A DNA stretch of 24,736 bases from Legionellales bacterium (GCA_002721165.1 PBJS01000001.1:8174-32909); one strand, 5' to 3'. Positions 1 through 8,430 are shown, counted from the stretch's first letter. The notes: generated by a model from the sequence alone, not told the origin. A program made the numbers and translations.

Positions 1-180
1 ATAAGTTGTTCCTTGAATCATATTTTTTGCGAAAATAATATAGTATAATAAAAAGCAGAATAAAACCCATAAGACAATTGCAAAAGCATCTTTTATTAAG
101 AAAAGGATATAGATAATCCCTATATAAATAATCCACTTTACCCAATTGGGTTGATTCCAAAGTCTTAGTAACAAATTCAT
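1..180 (-). CDS. Small membrane protein, 3' end outside window
   Basis: A reading frame without stops runs from an ATG at 180-178 to the left edge, giving 60 residues that begin MNLLLRLWNQPNWVKW. Two hydrophobic stretches (about residues 14-29 and 34-50) predict two membrane helices joined by a short loop containing KDAF. The ATG overlaps the TGA of the sulfotransferase-like gene by 4 nt (ATGA), which argues for translational coupling and for this being a genuine gene of the same minus-strand operon. I do not recognise the family. The C-terminal part is missing, so length and function cannot be judged. Confidence 0.5.
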   Translation of the reverse strand, partial: MNLLLRLWNQPNWVKWIIYIGIIYILFLIKDAFAIVLWVLFCFLLYYIIFAKNMIQGTTY

Positions 181-902
181 TGAACTACAAAGTAATATAA
201 TTTTTCATAATAATCTAAGGCTTCATTATAAATATCTTGGTATTCATTTGGAATAGTATATGATTTCTTATCAAATATTTCAAATTGATCTGTATTAATG
301 ACATTATTATACCAATGTTTCCACCAAATACCATCAGTAGAGTAAGGACCTTTTTCCCAACTAAGCATTGTTTCATGAAATTCAATATTTAAATTTTTGC
401 ACCACTCATTGAGAATTTTTCTAGGATTTTTTAATAAAATAGATGAATCAATTACTATTGTATCTTTTTTATTCTTTCTTAAATATTCTATTAATTTCCA
501 TTGTTGTGGATAACCAAGCTCATCAATATGATTTAATTTATTTTTACGTATATAAGAATTGATTACATCTTTTGGGTGTCTTATCAAGAAACAATTATGA
601 AAATTTTTAACCCATTCTATATTTTTTAAATCAATCAGATGATGAGCCATATGTTTTTGATACCATATTTTTTTCAATTGTGGAAGTTTTTCATTAATAC
701 TATTTACTACTTGATCGTAAGTATTAGGATAATAATTGATAATTTCTTCAGCCATTGGATGATTTAATCCAGTTTCTCTTAAATAGTATGCATAGAATGG
801 CTCATCAGATACAAATGTATCATTTCTTGATGACCATGATCGCATTAGTGCGGTAGATATATTTCGAGGACCTGACCAACAAGCAATTCGGATATCAACC
901 AA
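177..902 (-). CDS. Sulfotransferase-like P-loop protein
   Basis: About 241 residues. Near the N-terminus the protein has CWSGPRNISTALMRSW, the PAPS-binding-loop type motif of sulfotransferase-like proteins, followed by a DEPFYAYYL segment; later it has FLIRHPKDVINSY, resembling the second (3'-phosphate) motif, and a GPYSTDGIWWKHWY segment. As I recall them, plant 'branched-chain amino-acid aminotransferase-like' proteins fuse this same domain to an aminotransferase; here the partner is the gene just upstream. I chose the TTG at 902-900 because GAGG (911-908) lies 5 nt before it. A TTG at 914 would give four more residues and a longer overlap with the aminotransferase. The substrate is unknown, and it may not be a true sulfotransferase. 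Confidence 0.7.
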   Translation of the reverse strand: MVDIRIACWSGPRNISTALMRSWSSRNDTFVSDEPFYAYYLRETGLNHPMAEEIINYYPNTYDQVVNSINEKLPQLKKIWYQKHMAHHLIDLKNIEWVKNFHNCFLIRHPKDVINSYIRKNKLNHIDELGYPQQWKLIEYLRKNKKDTIVIDSSILLKNPRKILNEWCKNLNIEFHETMLSWEKGPYSTDGIWWKHWYNNVINTDQFEIFDKKSYTIPNEYQDIYNEALDYYEKLYYFVVQ

Positions 903-1800
903 TGTATTCCTCAATTTTTTTATTATACAATTTCCTTATCTTATTTACCATTGAAGATGGATTTGTTGATTTTAATTCTTTGTTCTCTAATTTGGCTACA
1001 GGGACAATACCAGCAAAAGTTCCAGTTACAAAAACTTCATCACAGTTTTCTATATCTTTAAATGTAAAATTTATTTTATTACATTGAATATTGTTTTCAT
1101 GACATACCTCGATTACCTTACCTCTTGTAATCCCATTTAAACAGTATTCTCCCTTAGAAGTAATAACTTGATTATCTTGAATAAAAAACAGGTTGGTAGA
1201 ATTACATGTACTAATATTTCCATTAATATCATTCATAATTCCTTCGTCATACCCAAGCTTATTTGCTTCTATACTTGCTAGAATACAATTTAATTTGCTA
1301 AGCGTATTGTATTGTGGGCTTAATATGTTTTCATTTGGTCTAGTATTTGGAACTCTGCCAATTGATATTCCTTGAATATATGTATCAGGATTAGTTTTTT
1401 TATATTCAGGAATAATAACAAAATTTATTGTTCCAACATTTGCATTTGGGTTTTGATAAGGAGTAATCTTATCCCCTCTTGATACAATTAAACGAATATG
1501 GACATCATCATTCATATGATTTTTTATCAAAACTTTATTGAGTTCATTGATAATATCTTGTCTTGATAAAGGGATATCTAATGAAATCCCTTTAGCACTT
1601 GCAAATAGCCTATTAATATGTTCTTCAATAAAAACAAGTGTAGATTGATGAAGCCTAATTCCTTCCCATACACCATCACCAAGTAGGAATCCGCTATCAA
1701 ATACTGATATTTTTGCTTCAGTTCTATGCAATAAATTTCCATTAATATTAATAAAAATATCTTCATTTTTTGGATTTGATATATAAGAATGAGTACTCAT
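895..1800 (-). CDS. Class IV aminotransferase (branched-chain / D-amino-acid type)
   Basis: About 301 residues of the PLP-dependent fold-type IV family (BCAT, D-amino-acid aminotransferase, aminodeoxychorismate lyase). Visible hallmarks are FDSGFLLGDGVWEGIRL near the N-terminus, EEHINRLFASA, HIRLIVSRGD, the lysine in NTLSKLNCILASIEANKLGYDEGI, STCNSTNLFFI and the C-terminal CLNGITRGKVIEV and VFVTGTFAGIVPV segments. The ATG at 1800-1798 is the sensible start; a GTG further out lies inside the tRNA gene. The 3' end overlaps the sulfotransferase-like gene, so the two are probably co-translated. The exact amino-acid substrate cannot be read from sequence; this length suits either a BCAT-like or a D-amino-acid enzyme. 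Confidence 0.85.
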   Translation of the reverse strand: MSTHSYISNPKNEDIFININGNLLHRTEAKISVFDSGFLLGDGVWEGIRLHQSTLVFIEEHINRLFASAKGISLDIPLSRQDIINELNKVLIKNHMNDDVHIRLIVSRGDKITPYQNPNANVGTINFVIIPEYKKTNPDTYIQGISIGRVPNTRPNENILSPQYNTLSKLNCILASIEANKLGYDEGIMNDINGNISTCNSTNLFFIQDNQVITSKGEYCLNGITRGKVIEVCHENNIQCNKINFTFKDIENCDEVFVTGTFAGIVPVAKLENKELKSTNPSSMVNKIRKLYNKKIEEYIG

Positions 1801-1803
1801 AAG

Positions 1804-1877
1804 TGGGCCCACAGGGACTTGAACCCCGAACCTGCGGATTATGAGTCCGTTGCTCTAACCAATTGAGCTATGGGCCC
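1804..1877 (-). tRNA. tRNA with anticodon CAT, probably tRNA-Ile2 (lysidine)
   Basis: A full cloverleaf can be folded on the minus strand. The acceptor stem GGGCCCA pairs with TGGGCCC, and the D arm is GCTC...GAGC. The anticodon loop CTCATAA carries CAT, and the T arm CGGGG-TTCAAGT-CCCTG has one G-T pair. The base after the acceptor is A, followed by CTT, so the CCA end is not encoded. CAT could mean Met or the lysidine-modified Ile2. The C4-G69 and C5-G68 acceptor pairs match what I recall as TilS recognition features, which favours Ile2. The outermost anticodon-stem pair is an A-C mismatch. The gene sits at the left border of the polysaccharide locus. Confidence 0.9.
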
Positions 1878-1952
1878 TGTTTTAGTAAAAATATTTTATT
1901 TACAGTAGTTTTAGACTATATTACTCTGCAATAAAAAATATAGTTAAAAATA
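1878..1952. promoter_or_regulatory. Divergent intergenic region, presumed promoters
   Basis: This 75-bp AT-rich spacer separates the minus-strand tRNA/aminotransferase operon from the plus-strand polysaccharide genes, so promoters for both directions should lie here. I see only degenerate candidates (TTTACA and TATATT-like hexamers) with non-ideal spacing, and no convincing operator, JUMPstart or ops element. No good Shine-Dalgarno precedes wzz. The assignment rests on gene orientation. Confidence 0.4.
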
Positions 1953-2948
1953 ATGAATAATCAATTATTTACTGAAGATGGAGAATTTGATCTAGGTCAA
2001 TTAATTAGACTTCTTTATAAAGGAAGAAATGCTGTAGTAAAGAATTCAATAATTTTTGCAATTATTTTGACATTTATATCATATTTGCAAACTCCTTTAT
2101 ATACCTCCACTATTTCGATTTTCAAAATCAATGAAAATAATATTTCTCTACTATCTGGGGATATTGGTAGCATTCTTGGAGGATCTGATAATACATTAAA
2201 TGAACGACTACAAATTGATATTAAAGATATCATACTCTCAGAAAATTTGTCTAAAAAAATAGTTAATAATAATTGGGAACATACTAAGAATGAAAATCTA
2301 ATGAAATTTTGGGAACTAGATAAACCTGGCTTTTTATCCAATCTCTTTTCCAATAATGAAAATAAATCTAATTTAAAAAATAGAAAAGTTGAAGCTGTAG
2401 CATTAGAAGAATTTAGTAAACGAATTAAAATTAATGAAAATTTAAAAACTGGATTAGTGACAATTACATTATCAATGGAGAATAGAGAACTATCCGTTGA
2501 GATTTTAAATTATATCAATAATTTTATATTAGATTTTTCTTCGTCAAATATTTTTACGCTTGCTGATAAAGAAATACAATATTTAAATCAAAGAATAGAT
2601 TTAGTTGATTTAGAGCTTGAAGATTCTAAAAATAATCTTATTCTCTTTCTTGAAGCAAATAAAGATTATCTTCAATCGCCATCCCTCAATAGACAATACC
2701 AAGATTTAAAACAAATTTTACTTTTTAAAGAAAGTATTATGATTACTTTACTCCAACAAATTGAGATTGCTCAACTGAACAAAGTTAAAATATCTCCTGT
2801 TGTTGGTATTTTAGATCATCCAAGTATTGCTCCAAAAAAATCTTCGCCAAAACGAACATTATATTTAATAAGCGGGTTGCTTTTTGGTTTTATATTTTCG
2901 ATCTCTATGATGATTTATAGAACTCTTAATAGACCATATGATTATTAG
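1953..2948 (+). CDS. wzz: Wzz-type polysaccharide chain-length determinant
   Basis: 331 residues with the layout of Wzz/PCP-1 proteins: a short cytoplasmic N-terminus with the typical FDLGQLIRLLYKGR segment, a first membrane helix at about residues 33-50, a large periplasmic part with a helical region at about 205-275, and a second helix at about 305-323. The second helix follows the proline-containing stretch HPSIAPKKSSPKR that is characteristic just before TM2. No C-terminal tyrosine-kinase domain is present. Such proteins sit in the inner membrane and set the modal length of Wzy-polymerised chains. It is the first plus-strand gene and overlaps the polymerase by 11 nt, so length control and polymerisation are co-expressed. 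Confidence 0.85.
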   Translation: MNNQLFTEDGEFDLGQLIRLLYKGRNAVVKNSIIFAIILTFISYLQTPLYTSTISIFKINENNISLLSGDIGSILGGSDNTLNERLQIDIKDIILSENLSKKIVNNNWEHTKNENLMKFWELDKPGFLSNLFSNNENKSNLKNRKVEAVALEEFSKRIKINENLKTGLVTITLSMENRELSVEILNYINNFILDFSSSNIFTLADKEIQYLNQRIDLVDLELEDSKNNLILFLEANKDYLQSPSLNRQYQDLKQILLFKESIMITLLQQIEIAQLNKVKISPVVGILDHPSIAPKKSSPKRTLYLISGLLFGFIFSISMMIYRTLNRPYDY

Positions 2949-4176
2949 AAATCTTTTATTGATTATATACACCTTTGGGCTTTTAACAGAGATAAGATTA
3001 TTTTCAGGAGATCAACTTCTAGTACCAGTTGTTATTTCATTCTTCATCGGATTTTTTTTTGTTATAACACATTTACCAAAATATTTTAAATCAAATCTTA
3101 AATATTTTTATTTAATCATTTTATTTTTTTTCCTGTCAGTTTTTTTTGGTCCAAATAAATTTGACAGTCTTCTATTACAAGAACGATTTTTAGGTTTTGT
3201 TCAAATGTTTACTTCATTAATTATTGCTGTTGCAATTTTTTTTGAGCTTGAAAAATATGATTTAAAACTTCTTTCCAATTTTTTTCTAGCTCTTTTTTCT
3301 ATTTTAATTTTTGGTGCGATTATCGAGATATTAACTCCCTTTAAATTTATTTTAGATCAAATTATGCAACCTCTTTTTCCAGACGGGTATTATGCAGGTT
3401 ATGATGAAAAGATAATGAGAGATGAATCGTTATATGCTTTTTATAGACCAAAATTTTTTACTTCAGAAGCTTCTCATTTAGGAAAATTTGTATCAATGTG
3501 TTTACTTTTTTGGAGATTATCTACATCATCAAGAAATAAGAATATAATTTTTTTGTTATTATTAATCATTGCATTCTTGATTATAAGAAGTCCGCTAATC
3601 TTATTTTTAATTCCTATACATTTTTTGATAGTTTTTACCCTTGAGAGAGTATCGATAAAAAAAATTAATCTGATTCCTGCAGTTGCAACTTTTTTTCTTT
3701 TCTTGGTTTTAATTGTTAGTAGCATTCAAGTTTTAAATGAAAGAATTAACCTTGCCAATTTTGGCAATGATAGTTCTTTAGATGCAAGATTAATTATACC
3801 TACTTTTGTTACATTAGAAGTTTTAAGCGAATTTCCATTATTTGGAGTTGGTATTGCAGGAAAAGAAGCTATAGAAAACATTGTAATTGAAAAATTTCAA
3901 GAATTAGATCCTAATTTCAAACCACGATCTATGAAAGAACTTCTAGATAAAAATCATGCCGCTACATTACAATATCTGATTTACTTTGGGTTGTTAGGTA
4001 CTTTTATAATTATTTTTTTAACCATGAATCTTATTAAGTCATTTGGTGTCCAAAATTGGATTTTTATAATTTTAGTTTTTGCTATACTGGGCTTTACTCA
4101 TGGTAAATTAACTGGATTGAATACTTGGACTTATTTTTTTGTTACTTGTAGCTTATTGTTAAAAAATAAATTTTAA
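2938..4176 (+). CDS. O-antigen polymerase/ligase family membrane protein (Wzy-like)
   Basis: 412 residues, almost entirely hydrophobic with about ten or more predicted membrane helices. The conserved elements of the Wzy_C/O-antigen-ligase family are visible: an arginine-containing periplasmic loop (SLDARLIIPTF) followed by FPLFGVGIAG, and a later NHAATLQYLIYFGLLG segment in place of the usual HNxYL...GxxG. The adjacent wzz and downstream flippase favour a Wzy polymerase over a WaaL ligase, but family membership alone does not separate the two. It starts at the ATG overlapping the end of wzz. No clear Shine-Dalgarno is present apart from coupling. Confidence 0.75.
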   Translation: MIIRNLLLIIYTFGLLTEIRLFSGDQLLVPVVISFFIGFFFVITHLPKYFKSNLKYFYLIILFFFLSVFFGPNKFDSLLLQERFLGFVQMFTSLIIAVAIFFELEKYDLKLLSNFFLALFSILIFGAIIEILTPFKFILDQIMQPLFPDGYYAGYDEKIMRDESLYAFYRPKFFTSEASHLGKFVSMCLLFWRLSTSSRNKNIIFLLLLIIAFLIIRSPLILFLIPIHFLIVFTLERVSIKKINLIPAVATFFLFLVLIVSSIQVLNERINLANFGNDSSLDARLIIPTFVTLEVLSEFPLFGVGIAGKEAIENIVIEKFQELDPNFKPRSMKELLDKNHAATLQYLIYFGLLGTFIIIFLTMNLIKSFGVQNWIFIILVFAILGFTHGKLTGLNTWTYFFVTCSLLLKNKF

Positions 4177-4183
4177 ATCAAGC

Positions 4184-4303
4184 GAGAATATAAAATTAAA
4201 TATTATCAATTGTTCAGTTAGCGGCAACTTGGGAACATTTGAAAGATATGATTTAGAATTTCATTTAAAGAATAGTATATTCAAAAAAAAATATTGTAAA
4301 TAA
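4184..4303 (+). pseudogene. C-terminal relic of a DUF115/GT42-like transferase gene
   Basis: Between the polymerase and the transaldolase, the frame that ends at TAA 4301-4303 translates to INCSVSGNLGTFERYDLEF and then HLKNSIF. This is nearly the C-terminus of the transferase encoded at 15777-16646 (VNCSVGGELHLFERYDLEF, HLKNSIF). The DNA is also alike: the 19 bases of GATATGATTTAGAATTTCA occur in both. The frame has no usable start, and a stop at 4160-4162 lies upstream within the polymerase gene, so only about 35-40 C-terminal codons survive. It is best read as the scar of a transferase gene removed by recombination or deletion. Confidence 0.85.
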
Positions 4304-4322
4304 TTAATTTCAGGAGAGAATT

Positions 4323-5054
4323 ATGATAGATTATAAAGAATTATTAAAAGATATTAATATAGACATTTATGCCGATGGTGCTGATTTAAATGATATGTCT
4401 AATATTAATCAGGAAGGTTATGTGGCAGGATTTACTACTAATCCAACATTAATGGAAAGGGCTGGAGTTACAGATTATATGAAATTTGCATCAGATGCTT
4501 TAGATTTGGTAAAAGATCTTCCTATTTCCTTTGAAGTTTTCACAGATGATCTGGATAAAATGGTAGAACAGGCAAAAATTTTAAGTTCTTTAGGAGATAA
4601 TGTTTTTGTGAAGATACCAGTTATGAATACAAAAGGTGAGATGTCTTATAGAATTATTAAAGAATTGGATGAACAGAATATAAGGTTAAATGTAACTGCT
4701 GTTTTTACTACTGAACAAGTTAGGGGTATATTGGAAAGTATGTCTGGAAATCTTCCACATATCATATCTGTTTTTGCTGGCAGGGTTGCTGATACAGGCA
4801 GAGATCCTTTACCAATAATGAAAGAATCATTACAATTAATAAAAGCACATTCAAAGAATATCAAATTATTGTGGGCTAGTCCAAGAGAAATATTTAATCT
4901 ATATCAGGCTAACGAGATGGGGTGTGATATAATTACAGCCACTCCAAGTCAGTTATCAAAACTTAAATTCAAAAATAAAGATTTACATGAATTTTCTCGT
5001 GAAACTGTTCTCATGTTTTATAATGATGCAACAAAATCAGGATATAAAATTTGA
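4323..5054 (+). CDS. Transaldolase-family aldolase
   Basis: 243 residues of the transaldolase / fructose-6-phosphate aldolase TIM-barrel family. The motifs include an acidic DIYADGADL strand, GFTTNPTLM (residues 36-44), the Schiff-base lysine K97 in NVFVKIPV, LNVTAVFTTEQ and LLWASPREIF. It should transfer or release a dihydroxyacetone unit between sugar phosphates in the cytoplasm. It is shorter than classical TalB (about 317 residues) and closer to the small FSA/TalC-like subtypes. A good Shine-Dalgarno (AGGAGAG, 4312-4318) precedes the ATG, so this gene may start a new translational unit after the relic. It overlaps the next gene by 4 nt (TTGA), which ties it to nucleotide-sugar synthesis and not to central metabolism. 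Confidence 0.85.
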   Translation: MIDYKELLKDINIDIYADGADLNDMSNINQEGYVAGFTTNPTLMERAGVTDYMKFASDALDLVKDLPISFEVFTDDLDKMVEQAKILSSLGDNVFVKIPVMNTKGEMSYRIIKELDEQNIRLNVTAVFTTEQVRGILESMSGNLPHIISVFAGRVADTGRDPLPIMKESLQLIKAHSKNIKLLWASPREIFNLYQANEMGCDIITATPSQLSKLKFKNKDLHEFSRETVLMFYNDATKSGYKI

Positions 5055-7099
5055 AAGTTACTGTAATAATACCAATGGCTGGACAAGGCAGTCGCTTTGA
5101 TTATGAGTTTAAGCCATTTTTAAAAATAGAAAATGAAACTTTCATAGAAAGAGCAGTGGGAAGTTTTAAAAATCATTTAGATGACATAGATAAAATTATT
5201 TTTGTTTATTTGAAAGAACAAGAAAAGCAACATAATGTTTCTAATAAGTTAAATGAATTATTTTCTGATATTAATATTGAAACAATTGTATTAGATAAGA
5301 AGACAGAAGGACCTGCAGAAACATTGATGAAATCAGTTTCAGGAATCATTGATGATGGTTGTATTATTTGTGATTGTGATCATTGGTTAGATTTAGATTC
5401 ATTTTTTGATAAGATAAAAATGTCTGAATATGATTGTATTGTTCCAACTTGGGAATTAGAGGGCGAAGATATAAAATCTTGGAGTGTCGTATCTGTGGAC
5501 AATGATATCATTACTGGTATTACAGAAAAGTCATTACCAGATACAAATGGTCGTTTTATGGGAGTTATAGGATGTATTTATTTTAAAAAATTACCTTCTA
5601 TCAATGATAATCATACTTACATCTCTGATATTATTTCAGAATATATAGAAGATAAAAGGTCAATCCTTTCTGTTGAATTAATTGATGCTGAGTTTTTTGG
5701 TGATCCAACAAGGTTAGAAACCGCTATAGATAAGAGAAATTTAACAAAAGGCGGTACGATATTTTGTGATATAGATGGAACTATTATTGAACATGAAGAT
5801 AAACCTAATTATGATAATATTGATAAAAAGAAAACACTTAAAGGTTATGAAAAATTAGCTAATTGGAAAAATAGTGGTTATAGAATTATTTTAACTTCAG
5901 CAAGACCAGAAGAACAAAGAGAAAATTTAAAGAAATTGTTGTTAAATAAAGGAATTGTTTATGACCAGATTATAATGAATTTACCATCAAACGAAAGACA
6001 CTTAATAAATGATAGAAAACCAAGTTTTCCAATGAATCAAATGGCAATTGCACATGAAATTGAAAGAAATACTGGATTGGAAACGATAAATTTGAATTTA
6101 ATAGATATTGAAATTATTTCAAGATTTAAAGGTGGATCTATGGCAGATACATTTTTAATTAAAAAAAATGATAAGTTATTTATTAGAAAGATTGTATCAA
6201 AAAAAATAGATTCAAGTTTAGGATATTTAAAATTAAAAAAACAATATCAAGAATTAAATAAAATGAATTATTTAGATTCAACTTTATTTCCGAAGGTATA
6301 TGCAGAAGATGAAAATTCTTATGAATATTTTTATGATATGGAATATTTAGATGGTCATCAGTTATTATCCAATTATCAATTACAAAATCGATTAGATTCA
6401 TTGAAAGTATTATTTCCTAAATTACAAAAAGCTTTTTATAATAATAGAACTGTACAATATACAGATGGTAGTAGATGGTTAATGGAACATTTATCTAATA
6501 AAATATATTCTAAATTTGAAAATTTCCCATCAAAATTAAAAGATATTATAAATGCAGATATTTTATACCTTAACGGCCAGAGATTAAATGGATTATTTTC
6601 TATATTGAATAAAATAGTAAATAATAAATCCGTTATGGAAATTTATTCACCTACGGGGTTATCCATGATACATGGTGATTTAACATTTGAAAATATACTT
6701 TATAGATCTAAAGATGATGTTAAATTAATAGATATGGATGGTGGCAATGTTATTGATGCAGTTGAATTGGATTTGGGAAAAATGTTTCAATCTTTAATGG
6801 GTAAATATGAATCTTGGGCGAATGAAACTAAAGATTTTTTAAGAATAAAGTCCGAAGATCACTATGAGGTAGATATTGATTTTGATGTAAATAATGAATT
6901 ATTGGATTTGTGTTTAGATTGTTGGAGTGAGATTTTGGATGAAGATAGAGACAAAGTATTTAAAAAGGCTCTATTTTATATGGGATTGCATTTTATAAGA
7001 ATGATACCATTTAGATTACATAAAAAAGAACAACAATATCTAACTCCAATATTGTTGGCAAGTAAATTTATCAATGATTCATATAACATTAAACATTAG
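5051..7099 (+). CDS. Nucleotidyltransferase-HAD-kinase three-domain fusion
   Basis: 682 residues in three blocks. Residues 1-230 are a GT-A-like nucleotidyltransferase (VTVIIPMAGQGSRF, KPFLKI, CDCDHWLDLD). Residues 233-345 are a HAD-type phosphatase-like domain (IFCDIDGT with D240/D242, ILTSARP with S283, INDRKP with D321). Residues 355-680 are an aminoglycoside/choline-kinase-like domain (MIHGDLTFENIL at 539-550, LIDMDGG at 559-565). All three keep recognisable catalytic motifs. The natural reading is an enzyme that phosphorylates a small sugar or polyol, trims a phosphate and activates the product as an NDP derivative. The TTG start overlaps the transaldolase stop, and AGG about 9 nt upstream is a plausible ribosome site. 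The substrate is unknown; choline/polyol activation enzymes of the LicA/LicC kind are an alternative analogy. Confidence 0.8.
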   Translation: MKVTVIIPMAGQGSRFDYEFKPFLKIENETFIERAVGSFKNHLDDIDKIIFVYLKEQEKQHNVSNKLNELFSDINIETIVLDKKTEGPAETLMKSVSGIIDDGCIICDCDHWLDLDSFFDKIKMSEYDCIVPTWELEGEDIKSWSVVSVDNDIITGITEKSLPDTNGRFMGVIGCIYFKKLPSINDNHTYISDIISEYIEDKRSILSVELIDAEFFGDPTRLETAIDKRNLTKGGTIFCDIDGTIIEHEDKPNYDNIDKKKTLKGYEKLANWKNSGYRIILTSARPEEQRENLKKLLLNKGIVYDQIIMNLPSNERHLINDRKPSFPMNQMAIAHEIERNTGLETINLNLIDIEIISRFKGGSMADTFLIKKNDKLFIRKIVSKKIDSSLGYLKLKKQYQELNKMNYLDSTLFPKVYAEDENSYEYFYDMEYLDGHQLLSNYQLQNRLDSLKVLFPKLQKAFYNNRTVQYTDGSRWLMEHLSNKIYSKFENFPSKLKDIINADILYLNGQRLNGLFSILNKIVNNKSVMEIYSPTGLSMIHGDLTFENILYRSKDDVKLIDMDGGNVIDAVELDLGKMFQSLMGKYESWANETKDFLRIKSEDHYEVDIDFDVNNELLDLCLDCWSEILDEDRDKVFKKALFYMGLHFIRMIPFRLHKKEQQYLTPILLASKFINDSYNIKH

Positions 7100-7158
7100 A
7101 CTATAGAATTTTTCAGAGCCAAAATTGAGGTATATCTTTTAGAGATATTTTTAGTATA

Positions 7159-8430
7159 ATGTTTAAAGAAAATAAAATTCCAAGTTTTGTATCTTATAAG
7201 TTATTAATAATTATCTTATCTTTTGTTATTGGATTTTTAAATCCTGCAATCTTTTCAAGAATATTCAACCAAACAACTTTTGCAGCCCTTTTGCTTACTT
7301 CTGGTTTGCTTTCATATCTTGCATTTCTAGATGCTGGTTTTGGTAAACCTCTTTATACCATTATGAGAGAATATTTCATCAAGAAGAATAATAAATTAAA
7401 ATCTTCAATCTCTTTTTCTATTATTTTCTATATCTTGGTATCTATTTTAACAATCTTAGTATCATCAATATTTGCATTTTTTGTTTTTAATTTTTTAAAA
7501 CCCGATATTAATATGTACAGTTTTATATTTTTTGCTATCGGGCTTTCAACCAACATTGCAACAAATAATTTTCGACATATTTTTCAAGCAATTGATAGGT
7601 ATGTTTTTTTTGAAAAAATTCTTTTTTTAAAACGTTTATTTAATTTATTTGCATTATCATTTTTTTTACTTCCCAATGGAATAATTTATTTCTCTATATC
7701 TTTAATCTGTTTGAATATTTTTTTAACACTGTTTTTTGTATATAAATTAAATCAAATTTTTCAAATTAATTTTTCAAATCTTATTGATTATACATCACAT
7801 CATTTTTGGTTTAAAAAAATCCAATCTAATGCTCTATTCTTCTTTTTTATAACTGTTTTAGAAGTTTTTTACTATAATTATGGATTTATATATTTTTCTT
7901 CTTTGGAATTTTCAGATGGAGATATAGTAAAATACAGTCTTTTTAATAAAATTTATCTTTCAATAGTCTTGTTTGCTAGAATACCAGCTGATATATCAAT
8001 TCATTTAGCATCAGATTATTTTCATAATAAAAATATTATAAAATTTAGAAAAACTGTTATTCGTACACTTTTTTATAGTATCCCAATTTCTATGCTAACT
8101 ATTTTGCCATTTATCTTTTATGATAATTTAATTTTTACTATTTGGGTAGGAGAAAATTATTTTAATTCGTTCCTTAAAATTGCTTTAATAATTGCAATTT
8201 TTTCTAATTGTTTTCATCATATTGCTGGAACTTATTTGTTTTCAATTGGCAATAATTTCAAAACTTGTTTAAAAATTAATGTATTTTCAAACTTGCTAAT
8301 CTTAATTTCTCTTTTCTATGGTGCATTGGTGTCACTTAATATGGAAATCATATTGATTAATATTTCATTAGTCTATTTATTAACTGCATTCATATATTTT
8401 TTAAATTTTAAAAGGCTTTTATGGAATTAA
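7159..8430 (+). CDS. wzx: Wzx-type polysaccharide flippase
   Basis: 423 residues, hydrophobic throughout, with about twelve predicted membrane helices and positively charged loops. The N-terminal LSFVIGFLNPAIFSRIFN, the FLDAGFGKPLYTIMREYF loop and the later LPFIFYDNLIFTIWVGENY segment fit the polysaccharide-biosynthesis (MOP superfamily) export family. It would flip undecaprenyl-linked repeat units across the inner membrane for the Wzy-like protein encoded upstream. A 59-bp gap separates it from the fusion gene and no strong ribosome site is visible. It overlaps the following glycosyltransferase by 10 nt. Assignment is by topology and context; sequence is poorly conserved in this family. Confidence 0.8.
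   Translation: MFKENKIPSFVSYKLLIIILSFVIGFLNPAIFSRIFNQTTFAALLLTSGLLSYLAFLDAGFGKPLYTIMREYFIKKNNKLKSSISFSIIFYILVSILTILVSSIFAFFVFNFLKPDINMYSFIFFAIGLSTNIATNNFRHIFQAIDRYVFFEKILFLKRLFNLFALSFFLLPNGIIYFSISLICLNIFLTLFFVYKLNQIFQINFSNLIDYTSHHFWFKKIQSNALFFFFITVLEVFYYNYGFIYFSSLEFSDGDIVKYSLFNKIYLSIVLFARIPADISIHLASDYFHNKNIIKFRKTVIRTLFYSIPISMLTILPFIFYDNLIFTIWVGENYFNSFLKIALIIAIFSNCFHHIAGTYLFSIGNNFKTCLKINVFSNLLILISLFYGALVSLNMEIILINISLVYLLTAFIYFLNFKRLLWN

Noticed and set aside
1801..1812. Upstream GTG start giving the aminotransferase four extra residues
   Set aside because: It lies inside the 3' acceptor end of the tRNA gene; the ATG at 1800 gives the normal family N-terminus.
2015..2353. Open frame antisense to wzz (and similar antisense or shifted frames at 3474-3725, 4646-4864, 6183-6401, 19326-19703, 23431-23655)
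   Set aside because: No family motifs or ribosome sites; they are explained as shadows of the well-supported genes on the opposite strand.
5751..5762. GGCGGTA, resembling the core of an ops/JUMPstart element
   Set aside because: It is inside the coding sequence of the fusion gene, lacks the rest of the element, and is not in a leader region.
7132..7152. Small hairpin (ATATCT, 5-nt loop, AGATAT) followed by five T, before the flippase gene
   Set aside because: The stem is six A/T-rich pairs with only one G-C pair, weak for a terminator and expected by chance in such AT-rich DNA; the operon appears to continue.
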